A stretch of 64,000 nucleotides of DNA from Pyrocephalus nanus (taxonomy: Eukaryota > Chordata > Aves > Passeriformes > Tyrannidae), in contig CM076263.1 in the NCBI GenBank assembly GCA_038380795.1, forward strand, positions 11,274,709-11,338,708, in the 5' to 3' direction. This document shows positions 1 through 13,885 of the stretch, in pieces. Numbering within the stretch: position 1 is the stretch's first letter; every line of letters starts with the position of its first letter. The notes beneath the pieces are model-generated. The model saw only the letters and a list, made by a program, of their open reading frames with translations, did no database searches and had not been told where the DNA came from. A program made the translations under genes and the position numbers.

Positions 1-3000
1 GACATTAAGGACCCCTTTAGCAGCCTGACCTGCAATTTTACTGAGATGCCTCCTCACAACACTAACTATACCCTGTCTCTGTGGTAGGTGCTGTCAGTCT
101 GTCCTTTGGTAAACTTCTGGGAAATGAAATGATGAGCACTAGTGAGTCATGTTGCCACATGCTGGGAAACTGGGACAGCAGAGCTAGACAAAATTCTTAT
201 TGAGACTGTTTTGCTAAGTTTGAATACTAAATTCACCAAGGAAGAGAAGTTTACTGAAACAGAACATAACTCCCGTATCAAAAAAAAAAAAAGAAAAAAA
301 AAAAAAAAAAGCTTTTGAAGGGTCTTCAAAGGGGATTATAACACCTCTAATAGTTCTATCTTGCCTCTGTTGCTCTGGAAGACCTGTAATTATGAATGCA
401 GCCCAGCATGAACTGAAAACTTTTTCATTTAAATTAAATGATATTTGAAAAAACCTCAAAACTAGCCTTTATCAACTGAAAAGTAAAAGATGTTTTTGAA
501 GACACAGATCCTCATCACAGAAAGTTCTTTAGCAAGAAGGTTAATTTTCCACATCACAGGAGATGTCTTTATTTGGGCAAAGACTAAACTAAGCTATTGT
601 CTTTGGACACACAGACATGCAAAAAACACACCAGAACAAGTACACAAAACCCCAACACTTACCAAACACATCAGTCATCTCCACTTCTTATTGAGGCCTT
701 GAAATTCTTTCCACCTTTTTTACACTGTTGCACCTACTTGAAGAAGCTCACATTTTGTTTCTTTAGCATACTTTTGCTCTTCCCTTTTCCTGAAAGGGAA
801 ACTTCTGTGGCAGCAAGCAAAAGAAGTGTATTGCTTTGTAACTTTTGTTATTTTAATCATTAATTATTTATATTTTGTTTTCCCCAAGTAATTATTAGAA
901 TTTGTCCATTTCATGGGCTTTATTGCAGATTTTGGCTGAAATTTTATGACAGTCCTCAAACATGGCAGCCACACAGGTGGGAAAATACAGCTCCAAAACT
1001 GCCACATGACTCCTTCATGGCCAGGCTGTTGACCCTGTATCTGCTACCACTTAAATCAATAAGAAATTTCTCTTTATCTTCACCGAGTACAAAACCCATT
1101 GTACAAAACCCATATTTAAAAGCAGCAGCAGTAAGATAATTTTTAAGATACAAATTTTAGATACATATATCTCTAATTAAATAATACTTTTTTTTTCTTT
1201 GAGATCTCCATGACTCTTAATGTGATTCATATCACTTGATTATTTTCCTCAAAGATCACAAGGAAAAACATTATCAATCTCTCAAACTCCTTATTTGCAT
1301 GGCATTTTCTCTTATATCACAGTCTTGCTTCAGTTGCAGTTAAATGGGCAATTAGAATTCATCCCTTGTAGAAAATAGTTAATTTATAGTAAGACTGAGA
1401 AGAAATTAATGTCATATCACTTTGGCCAACAGTACCAAGGAAGACAGTAAGTACACATGTGACAACATGAAGAAACAGGAAGATGCATACTTCTTACAAT
1501 TCACTGATATACTCTCAAACAGAGACCTTTGCATGTTCTCTGAGACAAAGAGGAGGGTCTGCAGGAGCCTGGTTGTGACTCACATTGGTAAGACACTTAA
1601 CATCTTGGACATTTTTAAGATATAGGGGTTACTGGGGGGGAAATAGCCCAGCACAAAGCCTAAGCATCAATCTGGGTGACACAGAGGCAGTATAAAAGAG
1701 TGTCTTAGCAGGGCATGTAGCTTGGATTGGGGTGCTGTCAGAGTGTGGTGTTTCCCTTGGTTTAAAGCCAAACAAGATTAACCTCCGTTCAAAATGTGCA
1801 ACTGAACTCTGGTTTATTGTGACACTCTGCACAGACGTGCATAGACCAACTCCCATCCCTGGGTGAAGCAGCTGTTCCTGAGTGTAGATAAACTGTCAAG
1901 CAGGGACATTTTGTTCATCTCTTACTAGGGATTTTGCAGTTTTGGGATTGATCACCCCATGAGCTTGGTAGCACAGGGGCCACAAGGTGGCAACATTGAA
2001 TTTTTCACACCTTGCATTGTGGTGCATCCTGCTGTCTGAACAAGGTGCACCCTGCACTCAGAACCCATGAATGGCCTCGTCAGCACCAGCTGGGGACCTA
2101 CCTGAGCCAAGGAATAGGAAACTCAAGAGGAAGAAGGTGTCCATAGAATCTACCCCTCTTGGGAACTGGTCTCATTCCAGGTCTGCAGACAAGCCCATGT
2201 AGGACAGATTCTTCTGTGTTCTTCTCCGGTGCCAGATGGCTTTGTCTTCCATTGGAGTAGGCACTGCAACATCCCCCTCCTGTGAAACATTTTTGGATCA
2301 GTTGAATAGTTTTGTAATAGTCTTATATTACCTCTCAGTTTACAGGCCAGCCTGGACCATCTCTGGTGGTTCCTACTCTAGAACCTGTGGGATCTGCATG
2401 GAAGGACTAAGTATTTGGGGCTTGTAGAAGCAGTAAGCACAATTTATGGCTATGTGAATTTTCTTGAGAGGAGGGAAGTGTGGGCTTTCCATTCCTGTGA
2501 GAGCTGATGTACTTTAGAAGCTGAATTCAGGAAGCTTCAGTGTCACAGCAAAGGTCCCTGAAGGTCTCAAGCACATCCACCTCAGGCTCAGTTTGGAGAC
2601 AGTCCTGAGGGCTGCGTACTTGATGTACTTGCATGGATGGCCTTTGACCCAGTGTCCTGCACACCAGGATGGGTGTGGGTTCATAGCAAGGGTCTGGAGC
2701 CACAGCCCCCTCTGCTCTATCTAATACTGTGAGACTTTGCCCCTTCCTCAGTTCCACTACCCTCACAGCCAGCCCCAGTGATTCCTGTACACATGAACCT
2801 TTGCTGCCCAGTGCCTTCCTCCCAGGTGAGTTTTGCAATGGGCCTCTATCTCAGAGCACTGGTGAGAGGGACTGAACTTCAGGCCTTCAAGCAGTACTAC
2901 CACAGGGGTGGGCATACTCAGGAATTGCTTTCAGACTCTAAACGTCACATCCCTCACAAGCACTTTCCCTGCTGGTCAAACTGCTGGTTCAGCAGGCAGA

Positions 3001-6000
3001 AACCAAGCCCCTCGCAGGATCAGGTGTAAGGATGAGCTGGGACTTAGCACGCCCAGCCCAGGACAGCCCTTGCTCATGACAGGTCACCCTGCAGGGGCTG
3101 GGAGTTGAAGTGGACTTTTTTTACTTTTCAAAACCTATTTTCTAGTAACATTATGCAACTCCTGTTGTATCCTGGTTTGTTGTCATTTGCAGTTAAGCCT
3201 GAAGCCCCATTTGCTATAAACATCACTTATCAAAGGGAGGCAAATGAATATCTGATTCGTTACCGTACACCACACTCAGAGAAGAAATACCTAGAGGGGA
3301 AATTAATTCACCAAGTAGCCTATCGGCAGAAAGAAGGTACTTGGAAGGTAGGTGATGATGTATTGCTGTGGTTTGCACTGCTTTCCAAAATTAAACATTA
3401 TCAAAATTACCAGTAGCATGTAAATATTTTCAAATCTGCATTTCTAAAGTTCTCCAGCTGAAAACTTGGAAAAATGCAATGTTTGGCATTTGTAAATTTC
3501 ATAAGTCAAAACAATTAAGGCCAGCAGCACCCTTCTCAGTTAGACACTTCTCTGGGCTAATAAAGTTTCTTTCATTTAGGTTTTGCAGTGGGAAGAAAAG
3601 ACATAGTGTGGTAAAACATTCTAAGTGTTTGGATGGTTTGCTCTTTGCTGTGGTACTTTTGCTCTTATTTTCTGTGCTCATCAGCCAGTAGAATTATGAC
3701 CTCTTTTCTTATTTAGCAAGTTTCTTCATGTTCCCTTTTGCACTGAGTCCTTCCAGGCTTCGGGTGTGGCCCTGCAGCTCTCCCACCCTCGGGCTGAGGC
3801 TGCAGCTGCTTGTGAGCTGGGTCTGATTTGGGCTGCCCAGCTGCAGGGACCTCTGTATTCCCTATCACAAAGGCAGACATGCAAATACAAGGCACGATGT
3901 TTGAAAGCATGGGCTACATCTGTTTTTTGTGGAGGGAGCACAGTGTTGTCCACAGTTTTTACAGAGGGAACAAATAGAATTTGTTACACAGTGTGCAATG
4001 AGCCAATAATGATATGGGAGAGAGAGAGACATTGATTATTTGTTTCAGAACTGTGCAAGCCTGGGTGCCCAGTGGTATTCCACAAATCAAACACCCAACT
4101 ATCAAAACTTTTAACTATTTTATATCACTATACACTGTATTACTATAGATTTTAGCAAACAATGGAATTAGTGTTTGTTGGCTACAAGTTACATAGTTCT
4201 TTTATTAATTAGTGTTCTATCTTCTATTGGTTAATAATTCACTCGCTTCAGTTGTTAATTAGTCTCCATGTTCAGTTTTTCTCTTCTTCTGGGTTGGTGG
4301 GTTTCTTGGGTTGGTGGTTTTTGAGTAGGTGGTCATGATCTGGCCCTGCTGGTGATAGTTTTTACCCAGCTGGAGCTAATTTCAGCACAGTTGCTGAGTT
4401 GTTTTTTCCAGTTTCTTCCTTATCTTGGGAGTTCTGCCAGATGTCCTTGTGGCAGTAAATTCTGCATTCTTTGTGTCCACTATCAGTGGTACATCCTTCT
4501 TCCCGAGCTTTGTTAACCTCCCCCTAAGTCTGAGATAATTCAAACACTTCAAACCCGAAATTACAATAAGGCAATCCTACCAAAATGTTTTTCTAACACC
4601 TGGGCATCGCTTGGAGCTTGTTAGCTCCTGTCTGTTTCGTGGATTAAGTCTCCTTTCTTGTTGATTAGGCCCGAAAATATACAAAGATCAGACATCAAAA
4701 GACAACCTTTCTTAAGAAGGTTTTATGTACTCCACATTTTCAATAACAGAAGAACTGTAACTAGAAGGAGAAAAAAAAAAAGGGGGGGGGGGGGATTCAG
4801 GCAGCAAAATACATTGAAATAAAGAGCACCAGAGCTGTACTGTGTCATTTCAGCTTCAGAGTTCCCTGTAACTGCTCTTTCAGAAGTCGTCTTTTTATGC
4901 TTCACAAATGTATTTTTTCACCTTTCTCTTCTGAGCCTTCCTAGGGAAGCATGTATTTCCCACTGCAGTGTCAACATTAGCAAAGCACAGTTGATAGTCC
5001 CAGATGTTTTCCAGTGAGCTTTTACTTGTCATTTGTCTTCTTCCCAATACTGTCTGGACTACCTTGCTGTTGAACTAGGCTGATGCCCTGATAAGCACCT
5101 GTGTAATAACAAAAGGCATGGAACAAACAGCACAATGTTGCAGGGATGCACCTGATCTTACACATTTTGCTGAAACTCAAAGATTTAATTCTCCCTTGTC
5201 TGCTGGAAAAATAACTGGATTTTTTTTGTGTGTGTTTAGACAATAGAGTCGCCACACCATCACGTAAGATTACTGGGACAAAACCTCGAAAATAATGCAT
5301 CATATGAGGTGAAAGTACGTTCACAGCCCAACGGAAAATTTTTTAAAGGCACATGGAGTGAGTGGAGCACTTCAAAGAGCTTCAGGACAGCAAGAGGGCA
5401 GCATTCCACAGAGAGCTGTAAGGGCAGAAAATGCTTTGGTCTACCTGAAGGAAAGCAGAGGTGGGGGTCCTGGGCTCCCTGGACAGCCTCAGCAGCAGCA
5501 GGGATGAGAGCATGGGGAGGGAAGATCCCACAGCCACAGTAAGGTCAGCCCTCACAGACACCAGGCACCCCAAGGAGGGGACTAAAAAAGCAGCTGTATC
5601 ACTCTGGACGGGGGCTGACTCTCCATGTGAATTTAAATCTCACTCACAGGCAATAAATTCAGAGGAGTTGCTGCTATAAGCGCATGAGGGGGTGGGTGCA
5701 GAGGGAGCTGAAGGCTGACTGCTGCCAGCTGGCTTGCAAGAGAAGGAAGAGCTGGCACTGAGTGCTTTGGGTAAGGCACAAAGAGCTATGAAACGTGACC
5801 TATTTTAGGGCCCTGGATTTGTGTGCACACATGGCGCTTTAATCACAACCACAGCACAGGCTAAAATCTCATCACCGCACTTGTAAATGTGAAAAATCCT
5901 TGTAGTCCTTAGGGTCTCTTCAGTACCCAGAGGCATTATGTGTGTTGGAAGTCATTTCAGTGCTGCTGCCAGAACACAGCAAGTGGTGGTTTCAATGCAC

Positions 6001-9000
6001 TGGAGATGATAGCAGACTCAAACTGCTTTAATCCAGTCTGGGAATCCAGTTTGGAGCTCAGCCAAGTGCTGATGCTCTGGCAACGTATCTTTTTCCTCCT
6101 CCAGAGAGACAGGAGAAATGGATCATTGCACCAGTCCAATGATAGGCAAGTGCAGTTCTTGGTGTGAATTCCCAATTTATCATCTGAAAAGACATCACAG
6201 TCACAGTGGCTTAACAGCAAGATATTTACATGCATTGGCTGATATTCTTTGTTTTCCTTCAGATAGCAGTGTGGTCATGATTATACTCTCCATCCTGGGA
6301 TTCATGCTGTGCATTGTTATGATTGCACTGATCATAATTTTTTGGGAAAACAGGTAATCTAACTCTCCTAATATAAGAAAAAGTGTTGGAAGCCAATCCT
6401 CTTCTAACAGTCTTACTGCTTTCCCTGCTGTACCTGTGAACTATCCCCTCTACATCCCTGGGCCTCTGTATCAAACTGAAGGGAGGGCAAGAGCAAAAAT
6501 GGGCAATACAAGAGACAGTGTTGGCAGGCAGAAGATGAACTGCCACTTTGAGCAGAGTTCAGTCTTGATCCCAAAACACTGGGACTTTTGCAAGCCAAAG
6601 TCACCACAAAATATGTATAGAGTCACTGTCCTACTGGAGGGAGATTTGACTAAAGAGCAAGATCCAGAGGAAGAAAGCGACCTGCAGGTTTTAGTAAAGT
6701 CCCAAGAGGTGTGAAAATAGCATACCAGGGAGATTACCTTTTTCCCTTTTACAGGCTAAGTCAGTGGGGTGTTTGCTCTGCAGCACTTTCAGAAGCAGCA
6801 AGGCAAAGCCCTCTGCAAAAATGGCTTGATGGTGTCAGACACCAGCTCGGCCAGATCCACATCCAGCCAGCCATGTGCTGAAAATAGGCTCCACATCCTC
6901 CACCAAAGCAGTTACAGCAGAAGCGGGACTGAAGATACATTCATTACCCAGGAAGCCCTTTTTCTGCACTAGGGTTTTTTTATATATTTACTACACAGCA
7001 ATAGACAGATAACTCTAAATACAATTTTAACCACACGGCTATAAATATATTCATATAGCATTTAGAGTTGACAAATTTAGGGAAATTAACAGATGTGCAG
7101 ATAATCTGGTGGCACTAGAATATGAAGTGAAAAAATTCAAGTTCAAATATAGAAGATTAACTACTTGCAAGGCAGAAAGCCCAGGGCTGTTTGATGGCTG
7201 TTAGGGCAGCCTGTCCATGACATCCAGCTCAAGAGAAGTGGCTGTATGTAATCTGCTTTTTCAGGACATCACTTGGGCTGTGCTAACTCCTGAGTTAAAC
7301 ATGAGGTTTGGCTGAGGCCAAACCATGACAAGAACAATTTTAACAATTAAACATTTTAGAACTGGAGTTAACTGCCCTAGTGCTGTTTTATTTGCTAGTA
7401 CAGATGTAGCTTGAGATTTCTATTTCTTTCATTTTGCTGTTGCTGGCAACCTGTACTTCTCTAACTTTGCTAGAAGTTTTGTTTATGTAAAACTGTAGCA
7501 AAAACAGTTGAGACTTTTGGATCCCAGATATTTCCATGTTAAAAAAAAAGAGGCACTTATATATAGTGTATATACACCCACATGTAGAGACACATAAATA
7601 AAATAAAACATAAATTCAAATACATGCAGTTATATTTATATCATTGCAACATTGAATTTCAGTTAGACAATATTCTCTAGAGGCATCCTAGCTGGGGGTA
7701 TGCAGCAGAACAACATGAGAACTTTGTTAATCGAGGAGTAAAAATAAGATCTGTGGGACAAGGGCACAGTACAGATATCTGAGGCAAAAACAGCTGGCCA
7801 AAGAGTAGGACAATACATTGCTCTCTGACTTACTTAAACATGCAGAGAAAATTATCAACAAATTTGCACTTTAACCACAGCATCTTGCACTGGCAGAAAC
7901 TGGTTTCACCACACAGAGTCCTGTTAACACAGCTAGATGCGAACAAGCTCCTTGCCAGCATAACTTGCTGCTTTTCCGGTACTTAGTGAAGTGTCTTTCT
8001 TTAACTATTACAATCTGTGCACTCAAGAGATCAACAGTGGCCTCTTCCTCTTTTCCTGTCTGTTTTATTCTGTGACTTTTCTGTTGTTATTCTGGATAAT
8101 GCAACCGAGCCCTAAAGATTTGCTACTAATTTATATATTATTTTTTATTTATTATTTATTTATTATTATTTATTTATTAATTTATCTATTACTTTATTAC
8201 TAATGATGCAATATGAACCTCTGATACCTCAACATTTCCCTCTTTTGCTGCTTTTTGTCTGCTGTTGCTGTTTCAGGATCAAGCCTGCTGTGTGGCCAAA
8301 TCTTCCTGATCATAAAAAAACATTGGAGAAACTATGCAAGAAACCAAAAAATGTATGTTCTTCCACTGTTTTTCCATCTGAGTATAGAATCTTGGGGACA
8401 AAACTAATACTCATGAGACACAAGACTTGCATTTTCTGCATTAATTAGGACATCTTTCAGAAATTCTGCTACAATTCGCTGAAAAGAGCCCACATTTGCA
8501 CAGGCAGTGCCAATAAAGGATGTGGAAATAAAATACAATTCAACTAGTGCCTGAGCTTCAACATACACAAAGTAACTACAGAAGGCTTGGGAAACTGATA
8601 TATGAAGAAAGGCTGAGATAATTAAGGTTTTTTATAGAAACTGGATACAAGTAAAGAATCTTTCTCGTGAGAATAATTAAACATTGTGTAGTTTGCCCAG
8701 AGACAAAGTAGGTTCTACTTTGGGAAAATGTTCAAGGCTTGGCTTGATAAGGCTCTGGATAACCCAATCCAGGTCACGCTTCTCACACAAGGTTGGACTC
8801 CAGAGGCCCTTTCCAGCCAAGGTGCTTTGGTGATTCTATGAAACTGTGATCATAGGGCTGGATGGGGACCTTTTGCAAACATCCCTGGTGATGTCCAAGT
8901 ACCCTTACATGGTCAGCAAAATTGTTCATACACATGCAGCACATGAACTTCTCTGCCAGTTACAAGCCAGATGGGCAAATGCTACAAACCACAAGGTGTA

Positions 9001-10065
9001 GGTTTAACCTGTTGTGTTAAAACTGTATGTCTAGTTCATTTTTTCACAAAGGAAGCCACCAATGCTGTTGTCTCCAGTTGGTACATTATTAGCATGTTCT
9101 TAATTTAACACCTCTTAATTTAAGACACCCTCTGCTCCCCACTGCAGGGATTCCTGATGTGTTTCAGGAAGTCATGGCAAAGTTTTACTTCCTCTCTACT
9201 AATTTAAGAAGGTAAAACTGAAAGGAATTGCCTGGATGGACACACTCATTCTTTGAAATGGCAGGCGTGCAACTGATGGGTGTGTCAAAAAAGTCTTTGA
9301 GACACCAGTTCCCACCACACTGTGTAGAGCATACAACACTTTGCAGCATAAACGTGCTGCCTTTAGGAGGACACAGGATAGATCTAGATTAATAGGGAAA
9401 GTGATTTTCAGCCACTTAATAGCTTATTCTCTGCTAACCTACTGTTCAGCATGCTCAAGGTTACATCCAGAGGTAAAATCAAATAAATTATCAATGTGCC
9501 TTTTCACTTAAGCTATTACCCACTGTTAACTAACTGTGATGTTCTTTTTGCCACACAGAATTTTGATATAAGCTTTAACCCAGAGAGTTTTGGTTATGTT
9601 CATATCCATAAAGTGGATGGTATTCGGGCAAAAGCTGAACTGGAAAATTTTCTGCAGCCACCAATTTCTCCAGAGACAAGCCTTCCAGAAAAATTCAGGA
9701 AGGGATCAGACCTGAAGATGACACCTGCGATGGCAGACCAAAGCAACCTAAACCTGTCTGTGGCTTACGGAGGCATCTGTCCGGCTGAGGCCCCGCACAG
9801 GCTCCTGGGCACAGGCCCGCTGGCAGTCACGGAAGAAAACTGCAGCTCCAGCATGTATGAGGTGTGCCACGGCAACAGGGTGCCCCTGCACAACAGTGGA
9901 GGTTCCAACCTTTCCTCTGCTCCTCCCCTGGATCCCTCTGGCCAACCCCATCCAGAGCCTGCAGATGATGACACTGTATCCCAGATGCTGCCTAACAGTG
10001 AAATGAGATCACCAAACAACGAGGAAGCCTATGTAACAATGTCCAGCTTCTACAAAATTCAGTAA
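1..10065 (+). CDS. IL7R: Interleukin-7 receptor subunit alpha (CD127), 5'-partial
   Basis: Type I cytokine receptor of lymphoid cells; with the common gamma chain it binds IL-7 and signals through JAK1/JAK3 and STAT5. Exons read by eye: 1-83, 1433-1587, 3193-3347, 5240-5417, 6263-6353, 8277-8352, 9559-10065. All have AG/GT borders and matching phases, giving 414 residues before TAA. The first two exons carry N-glycosylation sequons (NFT, NYT) and spaced cysteines. The fibronectin-type part begins VKPEAPF, as in mammals, and ends in a perfect WSEWS box (about residues 170-174 of this fragment). Exon 6263-6353 encodes one hydrophobic transmembrane helix. Exon 8277-8352 encodes the JAK1-binding Box 1 ([13 protein letters not shown]). 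The tail ends [11 protein letters not shown], keeping the STAT5/PI3K docking tyrosine equivalent to human Y449. The signal peptide and start lie upstream of the window. The middle of the tail is not recognisably conserved. Identification is very secure; exact exon edges are by inspection. Confidence 0.95.
275..310. repeat. A-rich simple repeat
   Basis: Nearly pure A run interrupted by one G, in the first IL7R intron present here (84-1432). Short low-ORF spurious translations rich in phenylalanine on the other strand come from it. Confidence 0.85.
3992..4690. repeat. Dispersed repeat, copy 1 (LTR-like, family not identified)
   Basis: Lies in the IL7R intron 3348-5239. Several blocks match a second copy at 32,883-33,386 in the same orientation and order: the opening TGTGCAA, the block around GGTATTCCACAAATCAA, the block GGCTACAAGTTACAT, and the closing block around AGCTTGTTAG and GATTAAGTCTCC. 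Both copies begin TG and can be read as ending CA, which suggests a degenerate solo LTR. No convincing target-site duplication was found, and neither the orientation nor the exact ends are certain. Copy 1 contains about 200 bp of T-rich sequence lacking in copy 2. Confidence 0.55.
4771..4794. repeat. A(11)G(13) homopolymer junction
   Basis: Eleven A followed by thirteen G inside an IL7R intron. The G run is a sequencing-error-prone site, so the length should not be trusted. Confidence 0.9.
8129..8200. repeat. (ATTT)n-like AT-rich simple repeat
   Basis: Irregular TTTA/TTAT repeats in the IL7R intron just upstream of the Box 1 exon (8277-8352). It separates the intron body from the polypyrimidine tract of that exon. 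Confidence 0.85.
8575..8850 (+). mobile_element. Degenerate CR1 LINE 3' end
   Basis: Sense remnant of a CR1 3' end in the last IL7R intron (8353-9558). It holds recognisable CR1 3'-terminal text: TTGGACTCCAGAGGCCCTTTCCAGCC, weakly preserved, and a terminal GATTCTATGAAACTG. It is clearly older than the CR1 copies at the right end of the window. It has no coding capacity. Confidence 0.75.
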
Positions 10066-11257
10066 ACCTCTCAAGAGCGACATGCCTTTTTCTTTTCTCT
10101 AACAGAAGCAGGACACTTAAGCTTTCTGTTTTGTTTTCCTGTATCCTGTGAGTTCCCAACTCCTCCACTCACCCTGCTCACAGTGCAATGCTATATCTGC
10201 AAGGAAGTGGATTCTCCTACATTCCAGCTAGAAGTAGCCTAACTTCAGCACTCTGTATGCTGCTAGCAGTCTCCACTGCAGCAGAAACTAAATTTAATTC
10301 AACCTGACTTTAATCTTCAAATCTGATTAATCCAGAGCAACAATAGTGCAGTCCCAGCTGAGGACCACAACATGTCTTGTAAAAGTCAATGGACTCTTCT
10401 GTTACTCTCTTGGTTACAGAGCTAAGCTCTTATTAAGCAAGAAATATGGCAACAAATTCAGGTTAAACAGAACCCAATCCCTTTTAAACAGTAGTAAGTC
10501 GAGGGTAATTTCTCTGCAGTCAGTGTAAATCCATGAGTTTGCAAAAAGACAGTAAATCAAGGTTGCTATCAAGCATTAGTTGTCTGGGGATTCAGGAGCT
10601 TGAACAGCACAAATGGATTTAGCTGAGTCCTCAGGAGAAATGGTACATGGACCCACTTCAGAAAGATGTTTCCTGAGGCTGATTTAGTTGGGGTGATTTT
10701 TTTTTGAGGCACAAAACAAAGCAAAACCCTACATGCCACTGCTTTTTGCTATTGATAAAGATCTGCCCTGGAGCCAATTACAGATCCACAGGGACTTCTA
10801 ATACTTTTAACATTTTCAGTATTTCACATGCTGACTGTGTAAACCAAAGACCCTTCTCTTCCTAGGAACTGAATTAGGACTGTAAAATGCACAGTGCTGT
10901 CTTTCTCTGCAGCTCTTGTGCAAGCATTAGTCTAGCATGTAAGAACTTTCTGGGGCAGAGGCTGAGCTGACCATGTTTGTTTACTAGCATTATTCCCAGT
11001 AGCTGTGACTGCATATGAATACTATGAATTTGGATAGGCAATGATCTCATGCAACATCTGACTTAGGAAGATGAGTGGAATGTCATGGATTCTACAGTGA
11101 TCAGAAGACCTATTTTATTTTTTAAAGTTTTTAAAGTAACTTGTAAATTGCCTGGAGATAGTATTTAGTTTGTTGTTGGGGTTTGTTTGTTATTGGGGTT
11201 TTGGGGATTTTGTGGGTGTTTTTGAGTTGTGACTTTTTTCTTCTTGACAATATAACC

Positions 11258-11302
11258 TTTTGTTTTGTTTTGTTTTGTTTTGTTTTGTTTTGTTTTGTTT
11301 TT
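11258..11302. repeat. (TTTTG)n pentanucleotide microsatellite
   Basis: About nine uninterrupted TTTTG units. It produces a spurious KQNKTKQNKT-type translation on the minus strand. Confidence 0.95.
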
Positions 11303-11610
11303 GCGTTATTGCTGAGCCACTTCACAGTCCTCCTTAGATTCTGTACATTGTGGAGCACATACTTGGAGATAAAGCTGCTACAGCCACATGACTGCATGAC
11401 AGCAGAGCAGTGTGGCCTCAGGATATCCAAACTGCTTTGTTGAACTCTGGGATTCAGGTTCACCTCACTGTGCAGTCTCAGTTTCTCTAGCTGTTTGAAA
11501 TTCTCCTTTACCAAACTGTTTTCACATTTCCAGAGTCTAAGGGTGAAAAGAGTCCTCTCTCATCCTCAGAGCTGCTCGAATTTGTTTTAACTGGTAATGG
11601 TCAGAGAGAT

Positions 11611-11830
11611 GTTGCAAAACCTCAGCTGCTTCCATCTGCCTTTGCCAAGACAGCTTTGTGCCAGGAGAACATCAAAATTGATCAGATCACTGAATATATC
11701 TTGTCATCTGATTTCAAGAAGATATGGCAGAGAGTGGAGCCCGCATTAAACTCTATTGCTTGAATCAGAATTTTATGCTGCAGAAGACAGTATAAGCCAA
11801 AAAATTCTGGACCATATGAAGCCAAAAACA
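11611..11830 (+). repeat. ~220 bp direct repeat, copy 1
   Basis: Matches 14,836-15,055 closely, including an identical stretch around GAATCAGAATTTTATGCTGC and the flanking AGACAGTATAAGCC. Shared blocks begin with GCAAAACYTCAGCTGCTTCC. The family is unknown; no poly(A), LTR ends or CR1 tail are visible, so it may be a local duplication or an unnamed interspersed repeat. Confidence 0.75.
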
Positions 11831-13765
11831 GCTCTCCCAAGACAGTTCTCCACATTCTTCACCTCCACCCACCACCAGGGAAACCTTAGAACAGGGAGAA
11901 CTTATGGTCACTGTCTGTAACAGGGCCTCGAATTTGGCTCAAAGCATTCAGTGACATTTTACAGAATGGTTTTTATTGCTGTTTATTGCTGAATGAAGCA
12001 TTGATTGATGCAGAAGAAAAAGATGAAATCTCTGGACATTCATTTGTTTTACAACGCTTGTATTTCTTTTTCAAAAGAGCTGCTGGTAATGCTCATACTG
12101 TGTGGACTTCCACAGTGTGATTGCAGATAGAGACAGACTGTACTGGAATGACATCTTCTTCCAGAAAAACAGGGACAAACAAAAAAGGGGATAAAGGAAG
12201 AAGTAAAAGCACATCAGGAAAATCCTCTACAGAATGTGCTAAGCTTTCTTCAGTTATATAGCCATCAGCAAATTTGGTGGATGTGTACAGATATAACCAC
12301 TTTCAGCTTCCTTTTGGGGAAAAAAAAATAAAGCCAAATTTGCACCAAAGCCAGAAGCACCACAAGCATTTCTTGTCTATTGCCAGGTTAAATATATTAC
12401 ATATATGAAGATACTTCCATGGCTACATCTGGACAACACTTTGTTGAGTAATTTCCTTTTTCTACAGGACAGAGCTTTCCTACAGCTGTTCACAAATTCC
12501 CATCTGCCTCAGTATCCACACGGGAGTATTCCTTAGCTTTCACATACTCCATGCACTTTCTTTAGTTCAGCATAGTCTTCCTCCTCCACACTTCCTATCT
12601 CTGGTGCTCTTACTCTGCTGCATACCCAAAAAGAAGTTGGAGACCCTGGTTTGTATGTAGCTGCTTTATGACACAGGAGCTGCTTGCTCCTTTCTCTGCA
12701 TGTACCCAGCGGACTCTGGTAGCTCTTCTGCAGTTATGGTACAATACAGATATTCTCCCATCTCCGTTTCTCCCCTTATCTATGTGCAGCTCATTTGCAC
12801 GATGCAAATGTCTCCTAGCTATGCACAAATAAACTTAGACTGTTGCAATACTGAGTCATGGTCTAATTGCAATTATGCTGAAAAATGTTAATTACATCTC
12901 AAGGTAATGGTCATCCCCCGCTTAAATTGTCAGCTTGTTTACCAAATATACTCTTCTTGTGCATGTCCATCAGGTAGGCTGAAAAAACACACACAAATGC
13001 TCTCTGTGTCAGGGGGGCAGCACAAGACCAGATAAGTGTGGGGAGGCAGGAGAACTGCTTTTGCCAGGGTGAAGGGATAGTTAAATGAATTTGATGTGAA
13101 GTCTGGGCCATGAAATAAATGATGTAGGGACTGCTTGACCTCCACTGCCACAGGGACACATGGCTGAATTCAGTAGTTTTTGGCCTGCAAAAGCTGACCA
13201 GGAAGCCATCCCTTTTGTCAGCAAGGTACCTGGGCACGCTGACAGGGTATATCTGCAGCCTCTTCTTAGCTACTTAGCAGAAGTGTTTTCTGAGTGGAAG
13301 ACCTGCATTTTTACAGCAACACTGCAGTTCTGGAGCCTAGGGGGAGCAGCAGTCAAATTTTAGACAAAATGCTTTTGAATCAAGCTAATTATCTCTGTGG
13401 TTGTGGCTTTCTGAAGCTATCCCTTGAAACCAGCTAAAACATAACATAAAATATTGAGCTTCCTGCATTGGGAAACAGACCTGCTGCTGTGTCCTCAAAA
13501 AAATAATATAAGAAGAGTTATTCCAGTTATTGTTTAATATTGACTGCATAAATTAGATGTCACAGTGAAATTAGATTTGTCCAACATCAGCACCATCACA
13601 ACAAACATAAAAAAGCCTCAAAGGTTTGTCAGACAACAAAAAAATGAGACACAAAGCAGAAATGCATTGATGGAAATGTCTAAAGGAACAAATCTATGCC
13701 ACAAAGTTGGAGCTTCTCTAGCACAAGCTAGTATTTGTTTTTCCAGGAAATGTACAGAAGCTAAA

Positions 13766-13885
13766 AGAAAAAAAAAAAACAAACAACAACAGCAACCAAA
13801 AAAACTACCACCAAAAACCCCAAACAAAACCAATCACACAAAAAAACCCCAAACATTAAACCCTGTAAGTTTTGGGGAAAAAAAA
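13766..13885. repeat. A-rich low-complexity tract
   Basis: Poly(A) interrupted by CAAACAAC and CCAAAA-type blocks. It gives rise to a 152-residue lysine/asparagine-rich spurious reading frame. No repeat head is attached to it that I can recognise. Confidence 0.8.
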
